This document shows, one piece after another, positions 35,900 through 47,930 of a stretch of 64,000 nucleotides of DNA. Source of the DNA: Glandiceps talaboti. Its lineage: Eukaryota > Hemichordata > Enteropneusta > Spengelidae. The position numbers were made by a program, and so were the translations under genes. Location of the stretch: assembly GCF_964340395.1 (NCBI RefSeq), contig NC_135557.1, positions 8,027,709-8,091,708 of the forward strand. Reading direction: 5' to 3'. The notes beneath the pieces are model-generated. The model was not told the DNA's origin. It made no database searches and saw nothing but the letters and a program-made list of their open reading frames with translations. The first letter of the stretch is position 1. The number at the start of each line of letters is the position of its first letter.

Positions 35900-37980
35900 T
35901 ATAAAATAAAATTGAACCATAAGCAAACTTGTACACATTTCACATTTTCTTTATGTCGCTCAGTCAATGTAATTGGTCAAGTACTTGTCACATGTTAATA
36001 CACAAACAGACAATACTCTCTCTGACACGCATGTTCACAGACCAGACACCTTGCCATACACAGACACATTGTTAATTGCGATAGAAATTGAGAACAAATA
36101 TTTCAATATGAAACAGACAGTAAGCTTAAACATAATCAATACAGAATAAACCATCTTAAACGACTTGTATATATCTCTATACATGGTGACCAGCCAATAA
36201 AAAATAATGTAATTTGTCAAGTGGCAGTTATCTTTGAATATGCATTCACATTTGCAAATGGTAAGTGTGACGAATCTCTAAATTCATTCTCCGAGATTCG
36301 TCACACGTACCAAATAACCTGGTAATTTTCGTTATGAACTCTAAAATGAAGTTAAAATGCATTCAAAATTTGAAGTTTATTTATATTCTGTTCATGTAAC
36401 CAAATAAGTCTTCGACATCTCAACATCTCGTATATTGGAATTATGTCTGAATTCTACTATTTTGGTTATCTTGGCTAAAGGTCAAGAAATATTATGTATT
36501 GAAGCATGACACGTGTGGTCACGGTCATGTAATTGGTAAAACAACATGTCATATTTAGGATGGGTAACAGTTTGGTACGAATGGAGCGTCAGCAAGTTTA
36601 ATATGAGGTGATGTGTTAATTTTAGAACTTGATCGTATTACTTCGTTGTTCTGTAAAAGTATAAATACTGCACAACTATTTTACGGTCTCTGAGACATAA
36701 CCTTTTATTACTAATCTAGACAAAGCGATTGGATATGGAATCCAAGGTGATGTATTTCGTACGAATACGTGACGTGATACTGTAAGAATAGATATTTGAT
36801 TGATGTTAAACTTTGCAATGTATTTAAGTTGGTCTTTTATCCCTCCTTGAACGAAGAATGGGGAAGGAGATTGGTCATGTAATAAAATCAACCAAGTCGT
36901 AATCTTTGTGTTCGTAGAAATTTGTGCGACATTGTGCGTTCATCCCTCGGGGTCTGTCTCTGTTGTGATACCTAATTAGTAAATATCGTAGTAATACCAC
37001 ATACATATACTTTGTAACAGTTCATGCTAAAATATCGGCTTCATGAAAAACTCTCAAATTCCATAATATAAAATCTGCACGTACAAACACCTCTTTCTCA
37101 TTTACATAATGTTTTTTTTTAAACACGACTGGTATTGTCGACAAGAAAGCGTATCCACTCTCTTGTCGGTAAAGAACAACAGACTACCATTGTTTTGTTT
37201 TGTTTTCTTTGCCGCAGCTAATATTACAATCTAGATGTTTATTCGTGGTTCAATGATACATTTAGTATCCGGCTATGACTAGCCTACGTATTTTACCATT
37301 AATACCAGAAGCCTATGGAGTTTAATTTGGCGGGACGATATTTTTTTTTACCTTTCATACAACGTTTCTGGTTACAATTTACACAACAAAACAAGGCACA
37401 ATATAAGGCCTTACGCACACCCATAGAGGAACGGACTGACTGACTGACTACCATATCATGCACATGAAATGTTACATTTTATCTCACAATGATGATGAAA
37501 ATGTGATTGAATCTTCCTTTTTTCGTCCTAGTCATATAATATATGTGTGTTCACAATGAGATTAAATTTGTATCATTTTAAGGGATTGTGCACTACAAGT
37601 AGTTTATATGCAATCTGTAATAGAAAATGTTGTGTGAAATGTCCAAAACAAAAATCGTACTGAAGGTCTATGATCACTATGGTTTGGTAGTACTTTATCT
37701 ATTTTTTTATTTATTTATTAAATAAAATAGTAAGATCGACGGGAGTCCACATTGCTCATCTATGATTTTCAAAAAGAATACTAGGGCAAGTATGAATGCA
37801 TCATAGTTAAGGAGTGTTTGTCATTTCAAGCAAACCTAGTCACATTACAGGAAAATATATATAAAAAACAACAACATTTGTTTTCCTATTACACTTTGTC
37901 ATAGAAGGAACATGTTGCCTATTTCTTCCTGAATTGGCTCTGATGCATTTATAATGTCAACCAGAGACTTAAAGATGGAC
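35900..37980. other. No gene recognised
   Basis: AT-rich unique-looking sequence. The inverted pair AGATTCGTCACAC/GTGTGACGAATCT near 36266-36307 makes a small hairpin. Open frames are short and without motifs. Confidence 0.5.
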
Positions 37981-38330
37981 CAGATATAAACTGAATGCCT
38001 TCCGTCTTGCAATGTCATGATTTATGCAAGAAATTTAGCTCTACATATGTGATTTTTTCAAGTCCAAGTGAAAGTTAGTTGTGAATGTTGTTCAAATGCC
38101 CGCTTCCTATTCTCAACACAGGAAGGCTTGCCATCCTCGACTTCACCCGACTTTTGTGATCCCCTACATACCCGGGATATGTACACCCATTTCCTCGGCA
38201 AATAATAAACGAAATTCAAACTCTCATAACATTGCTATTACGCATCAGAAACCTCAGTACATACTTCATGGTAAGCATCGTAACATTTTAACAATTTTAA
38301 TACAGTGAAGTGAAACGGTATTATTGCCCT
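37981..38330 (+). mobile_element. Helentron/pearl-like family, partial copy
   Basis: Starts at the family end (CAGATATAAACTGAATGCC) and follows the 5574 copy through CCCTACATACCCGGGATATG and AATAATAAACGAAATTC. It lacks core repeats and the far hairpin. Short duplicated AACTGAA-ACTAGTATATGTACCT segments follow at 38370-38520. Confidence 0.7.
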
Positions 38331-38877
38331 CATAAAATTGCTATTACGCATCAGAATGATGAAACTGAAGGTTAACTAGTATATGTACCTACATTACATG
38401 TACAGTGATAAAACTGAAAAAATACTAGTAGATGTACCTTTATCAGATGTACAGTGATGAAACTGAAGAATTACTAGTATATGTACCTACATTAGAAGAA
38501 TTACTAGTATATAGCCTAGAGTCCAGTTGTGTGGGCATGTTGTTCTTACTTATCATCAACCACGCCTTGTATTTTGCTAACCATCTATATTACCTAAATG
38601 AAACACAGGCAGAAAAAAAGAGCAAAATTTTATCGGGCTTTTAATTCTTCCTGAATTGAGATGGCATCAATACCACCACCACGTGATTAGAAGCAACCGA
38701 GAGAGTTGAACTTTTGTTTAGTTTACCCAACTAGAGTCCGCACATGAATTTAAGTTCTCCAATAGCGCACCAAATCGTCATTGTGGGAATGGCTTATCAA
38801 TATTCAGTTATTAAGTATATTTTCCAAACTGCAGTTTTGGAAATAATTCGATAACATCTACAGTTTACACTATACGG

Positions 38878-39122
38878 ACATTCAAATTTACCCACCTTTG
38901 CCCTACCTTGTGACCCACCTAACCACCATCTCTGTCCAGGGGTAGTACGAGATGCAGTACCACTTTTGACTGTCTACAGCCCCCAGGTGAGAGATCACGG
39001 GGGGGGGGGGGGGAAATTAAGTCAATGGTGGAACTTCGTCTCATACTCACCACATTCACACATCCTCTGCCCAAGATTTACCCCGGTGGAAAGATATGGC
39101 CAAATATGACTTTCGTATAGTG
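38878..39122 (-). mobile_element. CACTA-type MITE, copy 3
   Basis: 245 bp in the opposite orientation to copies 1 and 2, with ends CACTATACGGACATTC and GACTTTCGTATAGTG and exact TTA duplications on both sides (38875-38877 and 39123-39125). Confidence 0.85.
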
Positions 39123-39377
39123 TTAGTTCTGATATCATAATTTAAGAACATAAAATGTCAAAACAGACGATTCCTTTGGTGTGAATGTAGCCTGTGTGTG
39201 TTCTGTCTGCTATGACGTGATATTTAGCTACACCTCTCTTTATTTAGCCGTCTTTAGTTTGGTAACATAAGTGGATGAAGGCAGAAGGCAGGCAGAAAAC
39301 ATGGCATCTGTCGAGTCTTACATTACGTTGAACTCTACACAGTTGTTTCTGGTCTTTTGGATAACCCTTTTCACGGT

Positions 39378-39398
39378 CACTATACGAAAAGTCATATT
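39378..39398 (+). mobile_element. Solo CACTA MITE end
   Basis: CACTATACGAAAAGTCATAT, identical to the terminal repeat of the MITE family, stops abruptly where minus-strand LINE sequence begins. Confidence 0.7.
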
Positions 39399-39399
39399 T

Positions 39400-40062
39400 A
39401 TATATAGTGTTTATTTACCCAAAAGTACAAATGAACATTACAGATACACATACAAAAACACTATCTCGTGGGTAAATAGGGGAATCGGGGTTTAGCTTAT
39501 AGCTATTCAAGCCTGTCCCCTACCATAGTTATATACAATGGTTGACAGCAAAGTGATATATCAAAAGGAAATACATAGTGCCTCGGAGTTCATAGTACTT
39601 ATGAAGAACATACGGTAACAATAAATGTACAGTGGTTTAATTTACTCTTCTAGAAGAAATTGTTTATAAGATCGCTTAAATTCGTTTAGCGTATTGATAC
39701 ATCTTATGTTGACAGGGATGCTATTCCAGATTTTTGCCCCTGAGAAGGAGAAAGAAAACTGACCTGAGTTTGTTCTGGCATAATATGGATAAATATTTTG
39801 ATATGAACTGAGTCTTGTATTGTAATTATTGTGTGAAGGTTCAAAATAATCATACAAAGTGTGTGGTGATAGTTGATGGATCAAGCCATAAAGGAACCTA
39901 TCAAATATCTATGCAGTTTAAAAACATCTAGAATATTCAACTGAGCAAACAAAGGAGAGGAGTGATCTGTTGGAGATTTAAACAAAACTGTTCGAACAAT
40001 CATTTTCTGTGACATTAATATACGATTAAGATGTGATGAATAAGTGTTACCTCAAACCTCAA
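39400..40062 (-). pseudogene. LINE 3' fragment (C-terminal reverse-transcriptase region)
   Basis: The minus strand reads MSQKMIVRTVLFKSPTDHSS and LNILDVFKLHRYLIGSFMA, stop, then in another frame PHTLYDYFEPSHNNYNTRLS and FSGAKIWNSIPVNIR. This is the C-terminal tail typical of CR1/jockey-type ORF2 and parallels 27201-27467. It is 5' truncated and frameshifted. Confidence 0.7.
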
Positions 40063-40069
40063 GGCCATC

Positions 40070-43000
40070 TCGCAAAGAGTTACTGAAGGAGGATGAATCA
40101 TTGACAATAGATAATGCATTGACAAAATGTAGAGCCCAAGAAGCATAAGAAGCTCACATGAAAGCATTCGAAAGTGCAGGTACATTGAATACCAGGGTAG
40201 ATGCTATTCACAATATACTTGATACCAAGAAGACTAACAGTGTAACTGACTGTAAGGTTTGTGCAAAGGACCATCCATATGGGAATTGTCCAGCATATCA
40301 TAGCAAATGAGGTACCTGTGGTAACATTGGACACTGGAAAGCATGATGTCAGTCCCTGAATGATGAACGTAAGCCCACAAGCTGTGGTAAGAAGCAATTT
40401 GTGTCTAGATGACAGACAACAAGCGACAATACTAGAGATAGGATGAGTGGACGTGGTAACCAGGATGACAGAAACCAGAAACCTGTAAATACATTAGAGG
40501 ATGAGTCTGATGATGACTATGAACAGTTATCCTTCGATGCTGTCCATACAAATAAGAGACGAGACTGTGATGAAAGTGATGACATCATGGTTGATGTAGA
40601 TGTACAGATCCCTGGCTACAGTCAAGTGGCCAAGATGAAATGTAAAGTGGACACTGGTGCACAGGGAAATGTTCTACCTGTGAGAACATTTAAGAACATG
40701 TTTCCATCGCTAATCAGTTCTACAGGACTAGTCCATGGCAATGTTCTACAGAAACGTCCACATGTGAAATTGTACGCCTACAATGGAACAGAAATCAACC
40801 AACATGGATCTGGTAACCTGAAGCTGCGATATTATAGCAGAACAAAACAGTGGCATGAGATAGAATTCTTTATCAGGATATGACAGGATCAATAATTCTT
40901 GGGAAGCACGCAAGTCAACTGTTGAATATAATCACAGCCAACACTGTAGCAGAGATGACACTACGTGTATCAAATTCAGATGCCTTGGAACATATAGACA
41001 ACACCTAAACCCTTGTGGACATGTACCCTGATAGATTTACAGGTATTGGTCAATTTCCAGGGAAATTTCACATGAATAAAGCCAGACGTGACACCAGTTA
41101 TAAACCCTCCAAGGAAATATCCAATTCATCTGAAGGATGAAATCCAGGCCGAACTTGACAAAATGATGAAGATGGGTGTCAATGAACCCATACCAGCAAA
41201 CGAGAGCACTGAATGTTTGAACTCACTTGCTTTCAGCAGGAAAGAGTCAGGTGGTTTATGTATATGTCTTGACCCACGTAACTTGAAGACTGTAATTAAG
41301 CCAACATACCATGGAGCACCGACAGTTTAAGAGATTACCCATAAACTCGCAGGTGCTAAAGTCTTCAGTAAGTTAGACACCCGACATGGTTACTGGAGCA
41401 TTGAACTGGATGATGAATATGCAGCCCTGACATCATTCAGTACCCCAAGCTCGAGATTTAGATTTCTTCGCCTTCAATTTGGTCTTAGAGTCTCACAAGA
41501 TATATTCCAAGAGAAAATGGATCTGATATTGGCTGGTTGCAAGGGCACTTTGAGTATTGCTGATAGCATTATCGTTTATGGACAAAACGAAACTGACCAT
41601 GATCACAACCTACATAAACTCATGATACATGCTTGTCAACATGGGCTAGAGTTTAACCCTGACAAGTGCAAAATCAAGACCGAAAAGGTTAGATCGTATG
41701 GTCTCTACCATGGAGGGAGTACGCCCAGATGACAAGAAGGTGAAGGAGATTGTTGGCCTGCCAAGCCCTACTAATGTTAAGGAACTACAGCAATCTCTTG
41801 GCATGTTACAATATTTAACACCGTTTATTCCAAACATCTCAACCAGAACCTCAGTGTTACGAGATATGATCAAGAAAGATGTTAGTTGGATCTGGACACC
41901 AATTCACGATAACGTCTTTCAAGAGCTTAAGAAACTGGTATGTAATGCTGTTCATCATCATCATCATCATCATAAAAATTGATATAGCGCCAAATTCCAA
42001 AAAGTCAAATTGTTCAAAGGCGCTTGATGGTGTTCAATTTACACAGAATGCTCGCATAAACATGTGATGTTTCAGTCGTTTTTTGAAGATTTCCAGGCTT
42101 GTGGACTGGCGTATATCCTGTGGTAGGTCATTCCAAAGCTTTGGAGCACAGATTGTAAAGGCCCGACCACCATAGGTTTTGGTGTTAAATGTACGCTGGA
42201 CTAACAGGCTTTTTTTAGCTGATCGAAGGGAGCGTTGTGGTTTATATTCCTCGATTAATTCTGAGATATATCCTGGGGCTTTATTGTTTTGAGCTTTGTA
42301 AGTCAGGAGAAGGATCTTAAATTCAATCCTGAAGTGGACAGGCAACCAATGTAGGTCACGGAGAGTTGGTGTGATATGAGTGAATTTCTTTGACCGAGTG
42401 ACTATTCTGGCAGCAGTGTTCTGAGTACGTTGAAGCAGAGCAATATAGTTATCAGGGAGACCATAAAGGAGTGCATTTCCATAATCCAGCTTGGCTGACA
42501 AGATAGCATGGATAAGTGTTTGACAGGCTTTGTTTGTAATGTATTTTCTAATAGATCCAATTCTACGGAGATGGTTATAAATGGAATTGCATGTATTCTT
42601 GATATGGTGTGTCAGCATATGTGTGTTGTCGAAAGTAACTCCGATATTCCGTGCTGTCTTCACAACAGGTACAGATGCTGATCCAATTTTAAGATGGTCT
42701 ACTGGATCAGGCAATGTGTTGAATTTGGAGCGAATAAGGAGAATCTCTGTCTTTGAGTCATTTAGCTGTAACTTGTTTTCTGTCATCCATAGTTTTATGT
42801 CACTGATGCAGGTTTCTGTAGAGTAAATGGCTGTAGAAGCATCTGGATATGAAAAGGCGAGGTATACATTGTTATCATCAGCGTATTGATGAAACTGTAG
42901 GTTATGCTTGCGATTGCCCAGTGGAGAGATGTATATTGTAAACATAGGAGGGCCCAACACTGATCCTTGTGGTACCCCACAGGCAAGGTGTGATGGTTTA

Positions 43001-43669
43001 CTGTGGGTATTTCCAATTTTAACTGACTGGTAACGTTGTTGGAGATAGACCTGTTACACTCAACTACTTTAAGAGACAAAGATACAGGCTGATGCCAGTC
43101 GAAAAGGACTTTTTGCCGTGTTAACCCAAGTTACTCCCATGAAGTTGTGATAGCATTTACATCAAAACTGCTTCCTCTAACAGAGGAACAATATATAGAG
43201 AGAAATGCTCGCAGTAGTTTTTGGAGCTGAACGCCTTCACACATATGTCTATGGTTCCAAGTTTGTGATCGAATCTGATCATAAACATCTTGAAGCTATA
43301 AAGCTCAAGATTCTGAGCCAGGCTCCACCACGCTTACAAAGGATGTCGCTACGAATACAACAGTACGACATGAAGATCAAATACAGACCTGGTAGAGAAG
43401 TGTTACTCGCTGATGCACTATCTCGCCTCAACCCAAAACAAGCCAAAACGCTTAAGTTGGAGAAGACAATTCACAGTTTGAAGGGGTCAGATGCAAAAAT
43501 GGGTCAACTGCATTGTCACATAGAAGGCAATCCAGAACTTGCATTACTGTGTGTTAGAGCTACTCCATTAGATGGAAGGATTGGTAGTCCAACGGACTTG
43601 TTATACAAAAAACGGGTTAGAACAAACTTACCTGTTAGAGTAAAGGGAGACGAAGAAACGGCAACTTAA
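40070..43669 (+). pseudogene. Ty3/gypsy retrotransposon relic (gag end, protease, RT, RNase H)
   Basis: In order: the gag C-terminus with a degenerate double zinc knuckle (CKVCAKDHPYGNC, then CGNIGHWKA-stop-C), a retropepsin (VDTGAQGNVLP in 40443-40883), reverse transcriptase pieces (41088-41330 and 41340-41950; the YXDD box reads SIADSI, so it is lost), and RNase H with the ALSRLNP linker (43205-43450). The last 40 codons (NPELALLCVRATP and RTNLPV) resemble the integrase C-terminal region, so the integrase core has been deleted. No LTRs were found. Stops in gag and shifts in pol make it inactive. A LINE interrupts it at 41956-43046. Confidence 0.8.
41956..43046 (-). pseudogene. CR1/L2-like LINE inserted in the gypsy relic
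   Basis: An open minus-strand frame runs from about 43046 to 42037: THSKPSHLACGVPQGSVLGP, the intact catalytic box QYADDNNVYL, TENKLQLNDSKTEILL and SAKLDYGNALLYGLPDNY, ending MFMRAFCVN. The 3' end carries CGCC-rich sequence and finishes in ATG/ATC trinucleotides at 41956-41976. It is 5' truncated just before the PQGS motif. CTGTT occurs at both borders and may be the target duplication. This is the best-preserved reverse transcriptase segment in the window, hence a young insertion. Confidence 0.85.
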
Positions 43670-43679
43670 TAAACCATGG

Positions 43680-44500
43680 CCATGAGTTGAGTTGCATGTA
43701 AACTTGACGTGTGTCTTCGATGTAGAATATCAACGCATAACATTACACTCAACTGATCTGCTCTTTCTATAAGCAAATTCATATCAATGAAGAGACGATG
43801 AGAGTTTAGATCGAATGCACTGACTTACTAGAGTCTAAACATTTCATAACTATCAATGTTAACGCAACTGGACTGGTCGTTCAAATACCAATTGAATATA
43901 GCGCAAATAATCTCACAAAGTTCATTCTTGCATGATCGCAAAAGACGGGGATTAAACCCATCAGGGCCTGGTGCCTTCTTCACTTTAGTTTGGTTAGAAC
44001 ACAATGAGCTTCATCATGCGATACCTCAAATGGTTGAGGTAGACTATTGCTACTGATCACGTGTTAAAAGCAACATAATAAAACGTTTTAGAAGTTGTAC
44101 CCTTTGTTATGTTTGTTGTGTGTAGTAAATTATATTGACTTTGAAACGTGCATTCTTAAGATTAAGCCTAATCACTGAAAATCATTAATTATGCTAATTA
44201 GTCATTAACTAAAAGACTATTTTCTGCTCAAAACCACTGTACCCATACATATGTAGTATATACTTATAATCAACAAATCGCTTATTTACTTCAAAGTATA
44301 ACCATATAATGTTGCCTTGAGTTTGGAATTCCAAATTTCACATCAAATGAGGTATTTTTTCAAGTGTTTGCTCTACAAAGAAAGGTTGTGTGTAGCTTCT
44401 ATTCAGGATATCAACCTCTTACCGTGTACCGTATCTGTTGAATAGGTTATCACAATTATTATCATAACTAAATTCTTTAACATATTCGTCAATTTGGATT
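43680..44500. other. Spacer with one 146-bp core-repeat copy
   Basis: 44085-44215 is one inverse-orientation unit of the 146-bp repeat (GTAAATTATATTGACTTTGA, AAAATCATTAATTATGC). The rest shows no gene. It forms the upstream region of the GPCR. Confidence 0.55.
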
Positions 44501-44527
44501 GCAGATTCAGTTTCAAATTCAGTTGGT

Positions 44528-45502
44528 ATGGAACCGGATGGAAGTAACGGGCAGAACTCTACAACAAACGTACGACTGATTTCAGAGGAAGAAAGGATTT
44601 TTGAAGCAACCATTTTGTACATGGGGTCTTTGATTGGAACTATTGGCAATGCACTATACGTAGCTATCGTCATACGTCACAACAATTTGCGGACAAAAGT
44701 TAGAATTGTCACAGCTAATTTAGCTGTTTCAGACTTCATCCACTGTTTACTTATTTTGCCAATCTACGCCACGTGTATTATCATGAGAAGATGGCCATTG
44801 TCAAGTAGCATCGCGAGTGTTTTTACTTACTTGTATTATCCCTTACTCCTAGCATCTATATTTTTTCACACGTTGATATCAGTCAATCGATATGTACATA
44901 TTACAAAATCAATCAATTTCTATCGGCGAATCTACAAAGGCTGGAGATCCTGTTTGCAGATATTTATTGTATGGATGCTTGCCCTCTGTTTACCGAATAT
45001 GCTGACAGCGTGTGGAGTATCGAAATGGGCGTACAATTCAGTTTTGGACTTATACGACCTAGACATTACATATAAAACAACAGCCGTGTATTTCTATATC
45101 GCAAGTTGTCTCGTTGTCGTGTGTTTTCTGGTAATAGTTATATGTTATTTTCTCATCTACCTTTACGTCAGAAAACTCAGTTTTCAAGTTAAACCGATAG
45201 TTGTTTTTACTGGTCAGCCAGGCTCGGTTAGGATCCTGCCCCCGACGAGATCTACAGTACCCAAGAAAGAAGTTAGATTAGCCAAAATATTTGGAATTTT
45301 AACATTATCCTTGTTTTGCCAGTATATTCCTTGTGCTACTTTAGTTCTAATTGATCCTAACTTGCATCACGCTACATTAAATCGACTGGCATTAGTTTTC
45401 TTATCCCTACACAGTGCTTTAAATCCGATAGTATACGTCATTACAGACAGGGATATGAGGAACACGTGCTTACGGAAATTCTGTGCTATAAATTACAATT
45501 AA
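44528..45502 (+). CDS. Class A (rhodopsin-family) G-protein-coupled receptor, intronless
   Basis: 324 codons from ATG to TAA with seven hydrophobic segments (about residues 28-50, 61-83, 96-118, 142-162, 188-212, 252-275, 285-305). Landmarks: GN in helix 1 (N41), NLAVSD in helix 2, NRY in place of DRY after helix 3 (120-122), FCQYIP in helix 6 (Tyr where Trp is usual) and NPIVY in helix 7. A possible N-glycosylation site is NST at 10. No Cys precedes helix 3, so the conserved extracellular disulfide seems absent. NRY plus SVNRYVHI recalls melatonin-receptor/GPR84-like groups, but the ligand cannot be inferred. It is at the plasma membrane and couples to G proteins by family knowledge. Short loops and an intact frame suggest a functional gene. 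Confidence 0.88.
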   Translation: MEPDGSNGQNSTTNVRLISEEERIFEATILYMGSLIGTIGNALYVAIVIRHNNLRTKVRIVTANLAVSDFIHCLLILPIYATCIIMRRWPLSSSIASVFTYLYYPLLLASIFFHTLISVNRYVHITKSINFYRRIYKGWRSCLQIFIVWMLALCLPNMLTACGVSKWAYNSVLDLYDLDITYKTTAVYFYIASCLVVVCFLVIVICYFLIYLYVRKLSFQVKPIVVFTGQPGSVRILPPTRSTVPKKEVRLAKIFGILTLSLFCQYIPCATLVLIDPNLHHATLNRLALVFLSLHSALNPIVYVITDRDMRNTCLRKFCAINYN

Positions 45503-45555
45503 TATGTACATTCAGCACTGTTCGTGTTCTTTTACAAAAGAAATACTGACACCTT

Positions 45556-45556
45556 T

Positions 45557-45643
<87 letters not shown>

Positions 45644-45679
45644 TCTGGTGTTACACATGGAATCTGCAATCCAAATTGC

Positions 45680-45756
<77 letters not shown>
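45556..45756. repeat. Two TA arrays downstream of the GPCR
   Basis: TA arrays at 45556-45641 and 45684-45756 are separated by a short unique segment. They begin 55 bases after the receptor stop codon, within its likely 3' UTR or flank. Confidence 0.95.
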
Positions 45757-45758
<2 letters not shown>

Positions 45759-46369
45759 CAAGCAGTTATCATCATGTTTACTGATCTATCTGTTTGTTTG
45801 TTAATACACACATCTTTCCCTTGTTGCAAAGCTGGCCTTTTTCCTATCTTTTAGTTTATCTCACTTTATTACTGTTTCGCATTTCTGTCCACCTCTTAAC
45901 TTGTATTCTAATATAATGTTTTCTGTGCAGCGTTCAAAGATAGGTTACTATGGAGACAAACTATTGAGAATGTGAACATTCCTTTGTGGATAATCATGAT
46001 AAATTATGGTAATACTTTTGATTATACCTTGTCTTTACGTAACAATTTTAGGACTTTTTTAATCATGATGTTTTGAGATGTGTAAAATAGTTCAAAGATG
46101 TCAATTATTTGAATTATAAAGGTTAATGGGAAAAACTGGACTTGAACTGACTGAGCAGTTTAGGCGTTACAAGTAGTAAACCACATTAAACTTGGAACTA
46201 GACGAGCTATTAGTAAAATTAGACTTACGGTGAGAAATGTATCATTTTTAGATCTTGGGTCAACTTCTGGAGGTATATTTGTGAATTTATCAATTTTTCA
46301 AAATAACAAAAAAAACATAATCTTTTCCACTAGGTACTTGTGACTCTAATAAATGTTGCCTTTAATGTG

Positions 46370-46725
46370 GCCATGTGGATGAGGATTTTGGGTATTAAGT
46401 TTAGATTTTGAATTTGTAAAACAATTTTATCGTGGCTTCTTACTTGCAAAATCAATTTGAAACAATATATACCAAGTCTGTGTTTGTAACTCAACAAATT
46501 GAAAAAGAATAGTAAATATGTAAACATTTTGCTTTTGTACGTACAATAACAAACTTTTCACACATGTTCTATAACCTTTTGCAATTAAATTAATTGAGTT
46601 ACAAACACAGACTTGGTCGATGTTCTTTCACATTGATTTTGCGAGCAAGAAGCCACGGTAAAATTGTTTTATTAATTAAAAAAATCCAAAACAAATACCC
46701 AATCATCATCCATATGGCCACTTTT
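46370..46725. mobile_element. Foldback element with ~130-bp inverted arms
   Basis: The left arm (46370-46497, starting GTGGCCATGTGGATGA) and right arm (46592-46725) are inverted copies at roughly 80-85% identity. They share ACCAAGTCTGTGTTTGTAAC and CGTGGCTTCTT. A ~95-bp loop separates them. No coding capacity. 45760-46370 and 46725-47200 hold nothing I can name. Confidence 0.8.
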
Positions 46726-47199
46726 CTTTCTAAGGTTGGAAATCGCTCATGAAAATAAAGGAAATGGATTTAGGCCTTTTTGGTGCTAGCCCCTTCAACT
46801 TTAAGAAATTGCACCCCAATTGGAGGGCTATATTGTTGGTATAATGCATATTTAGGGCAGCAAAACATGCCAGATGTCCGATGTCCGATACTTTGTGCGT
46901 CTTTGCAGACTATAAGTTTGTAAATTATTATAGTATTTTTTTTTCAACATTTATAGTTCAAAATATATGTGTTATTACTGTTAGGGTCGATTAATAAAGT
47001 TTAATTTGAAATTACCCTCATTGTTGTTGCTGTTGTTGTTTTCCTATTCTTCGTCTCGTCACTTTTCTTGAAGTTCTTGTTCTTTTCCATAGAATACTTC
47101 TTGCCCATAAGAAATTTAGGCCACAACATTTAGACCTCAAACTTTTTTGGAGCCTTTTTATTACATAATCACACACAATCAAAAACAATTCTACAGAGT

Positions 47200-47550
47200 T
47201 TCATTCAGGGTTGGAACTACGTGAGATTTCATATGTCGTTGCTGTGGAACTGTCAAGGCTTTCCCATTCTGTCCACAGGCTATATCCCACAGTCAATGTA
47301 CCCAGGCAGGGTAAACATAGCACATGCGGGTTCCGTGTGAGTAATCGTCCCAGACTATTCGAGTTATTACTCCAGGAGTCCCCCGCCCCATTCAATTCGT
47401 ACTCGTACTGTCACTGAGACACGGCTGACTGATACAGCCTACACATTGAGTCTGTAGAAAACTCAACCTTGGTTTTGGTAGGACAGAAAAACAATTCTAG
47501 TGGGATTCGAACCTCGAACCCATGACCTCCCTACTACTACTAATCATGAG
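47200..47550 (-). mobile_element. Possible tRNA-derived SINE
   Basis: The minus strand shows GGTTCGAATCCC, a near-perfect polymerase III B box, at 47513-47502, with a tRNA-like stretch just upstream (GATTAGTAGTAGTAGGGAGG). The GC content differs from the surroundings. No second copy was found in the window, so this is uncertain. Confidence 0.45.
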
Positions 47551-47569
47551 TCAAGTCCTTTGGGCCTAA

Positions 47570-47930
47570 AAAAATGGTGTGGTTCCGATTACGCTCAATC
47601 TTAGAGATACATGGGGTAGGTGGAGTTTTTCTTTTCTTTTATTTATTTTTTCATATGTGATTTTCTAGTTCAGGTAGCTATGCTTTCTGTTGTTTTCCAT
47701 ATTATACCATATTATAGTTATTGCCCCATCACATGTACAGCCATTACAGATTGGAAAAACAGTTTCAATATTATATTTTTAAGTTGGTGTCAGTTTTCGC
47801 ATCCACTTCTTCTCTCAACACTTCACAATTTTCGCGATGCTATTTTATATTTTCTCGAATACGTAGAAAAGTTTAGCGTCAGCAGTGAAAACTAGCTGGG
47901 ATCGGGTAAATGGAACCAAACACATTTTTT
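47570..47930 (-). repeat. ~310-bp interspersed repeat, copy 3 (inverted)
   Basis: Reverse-complement match to 14285-14590 and 21190-21480, with CATGTACAGCCATTACAGAT, AAGTTGGTGTCAGTTTTCGC and a flanking GGTTCCGATTACG end. Confidence 0.7.
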
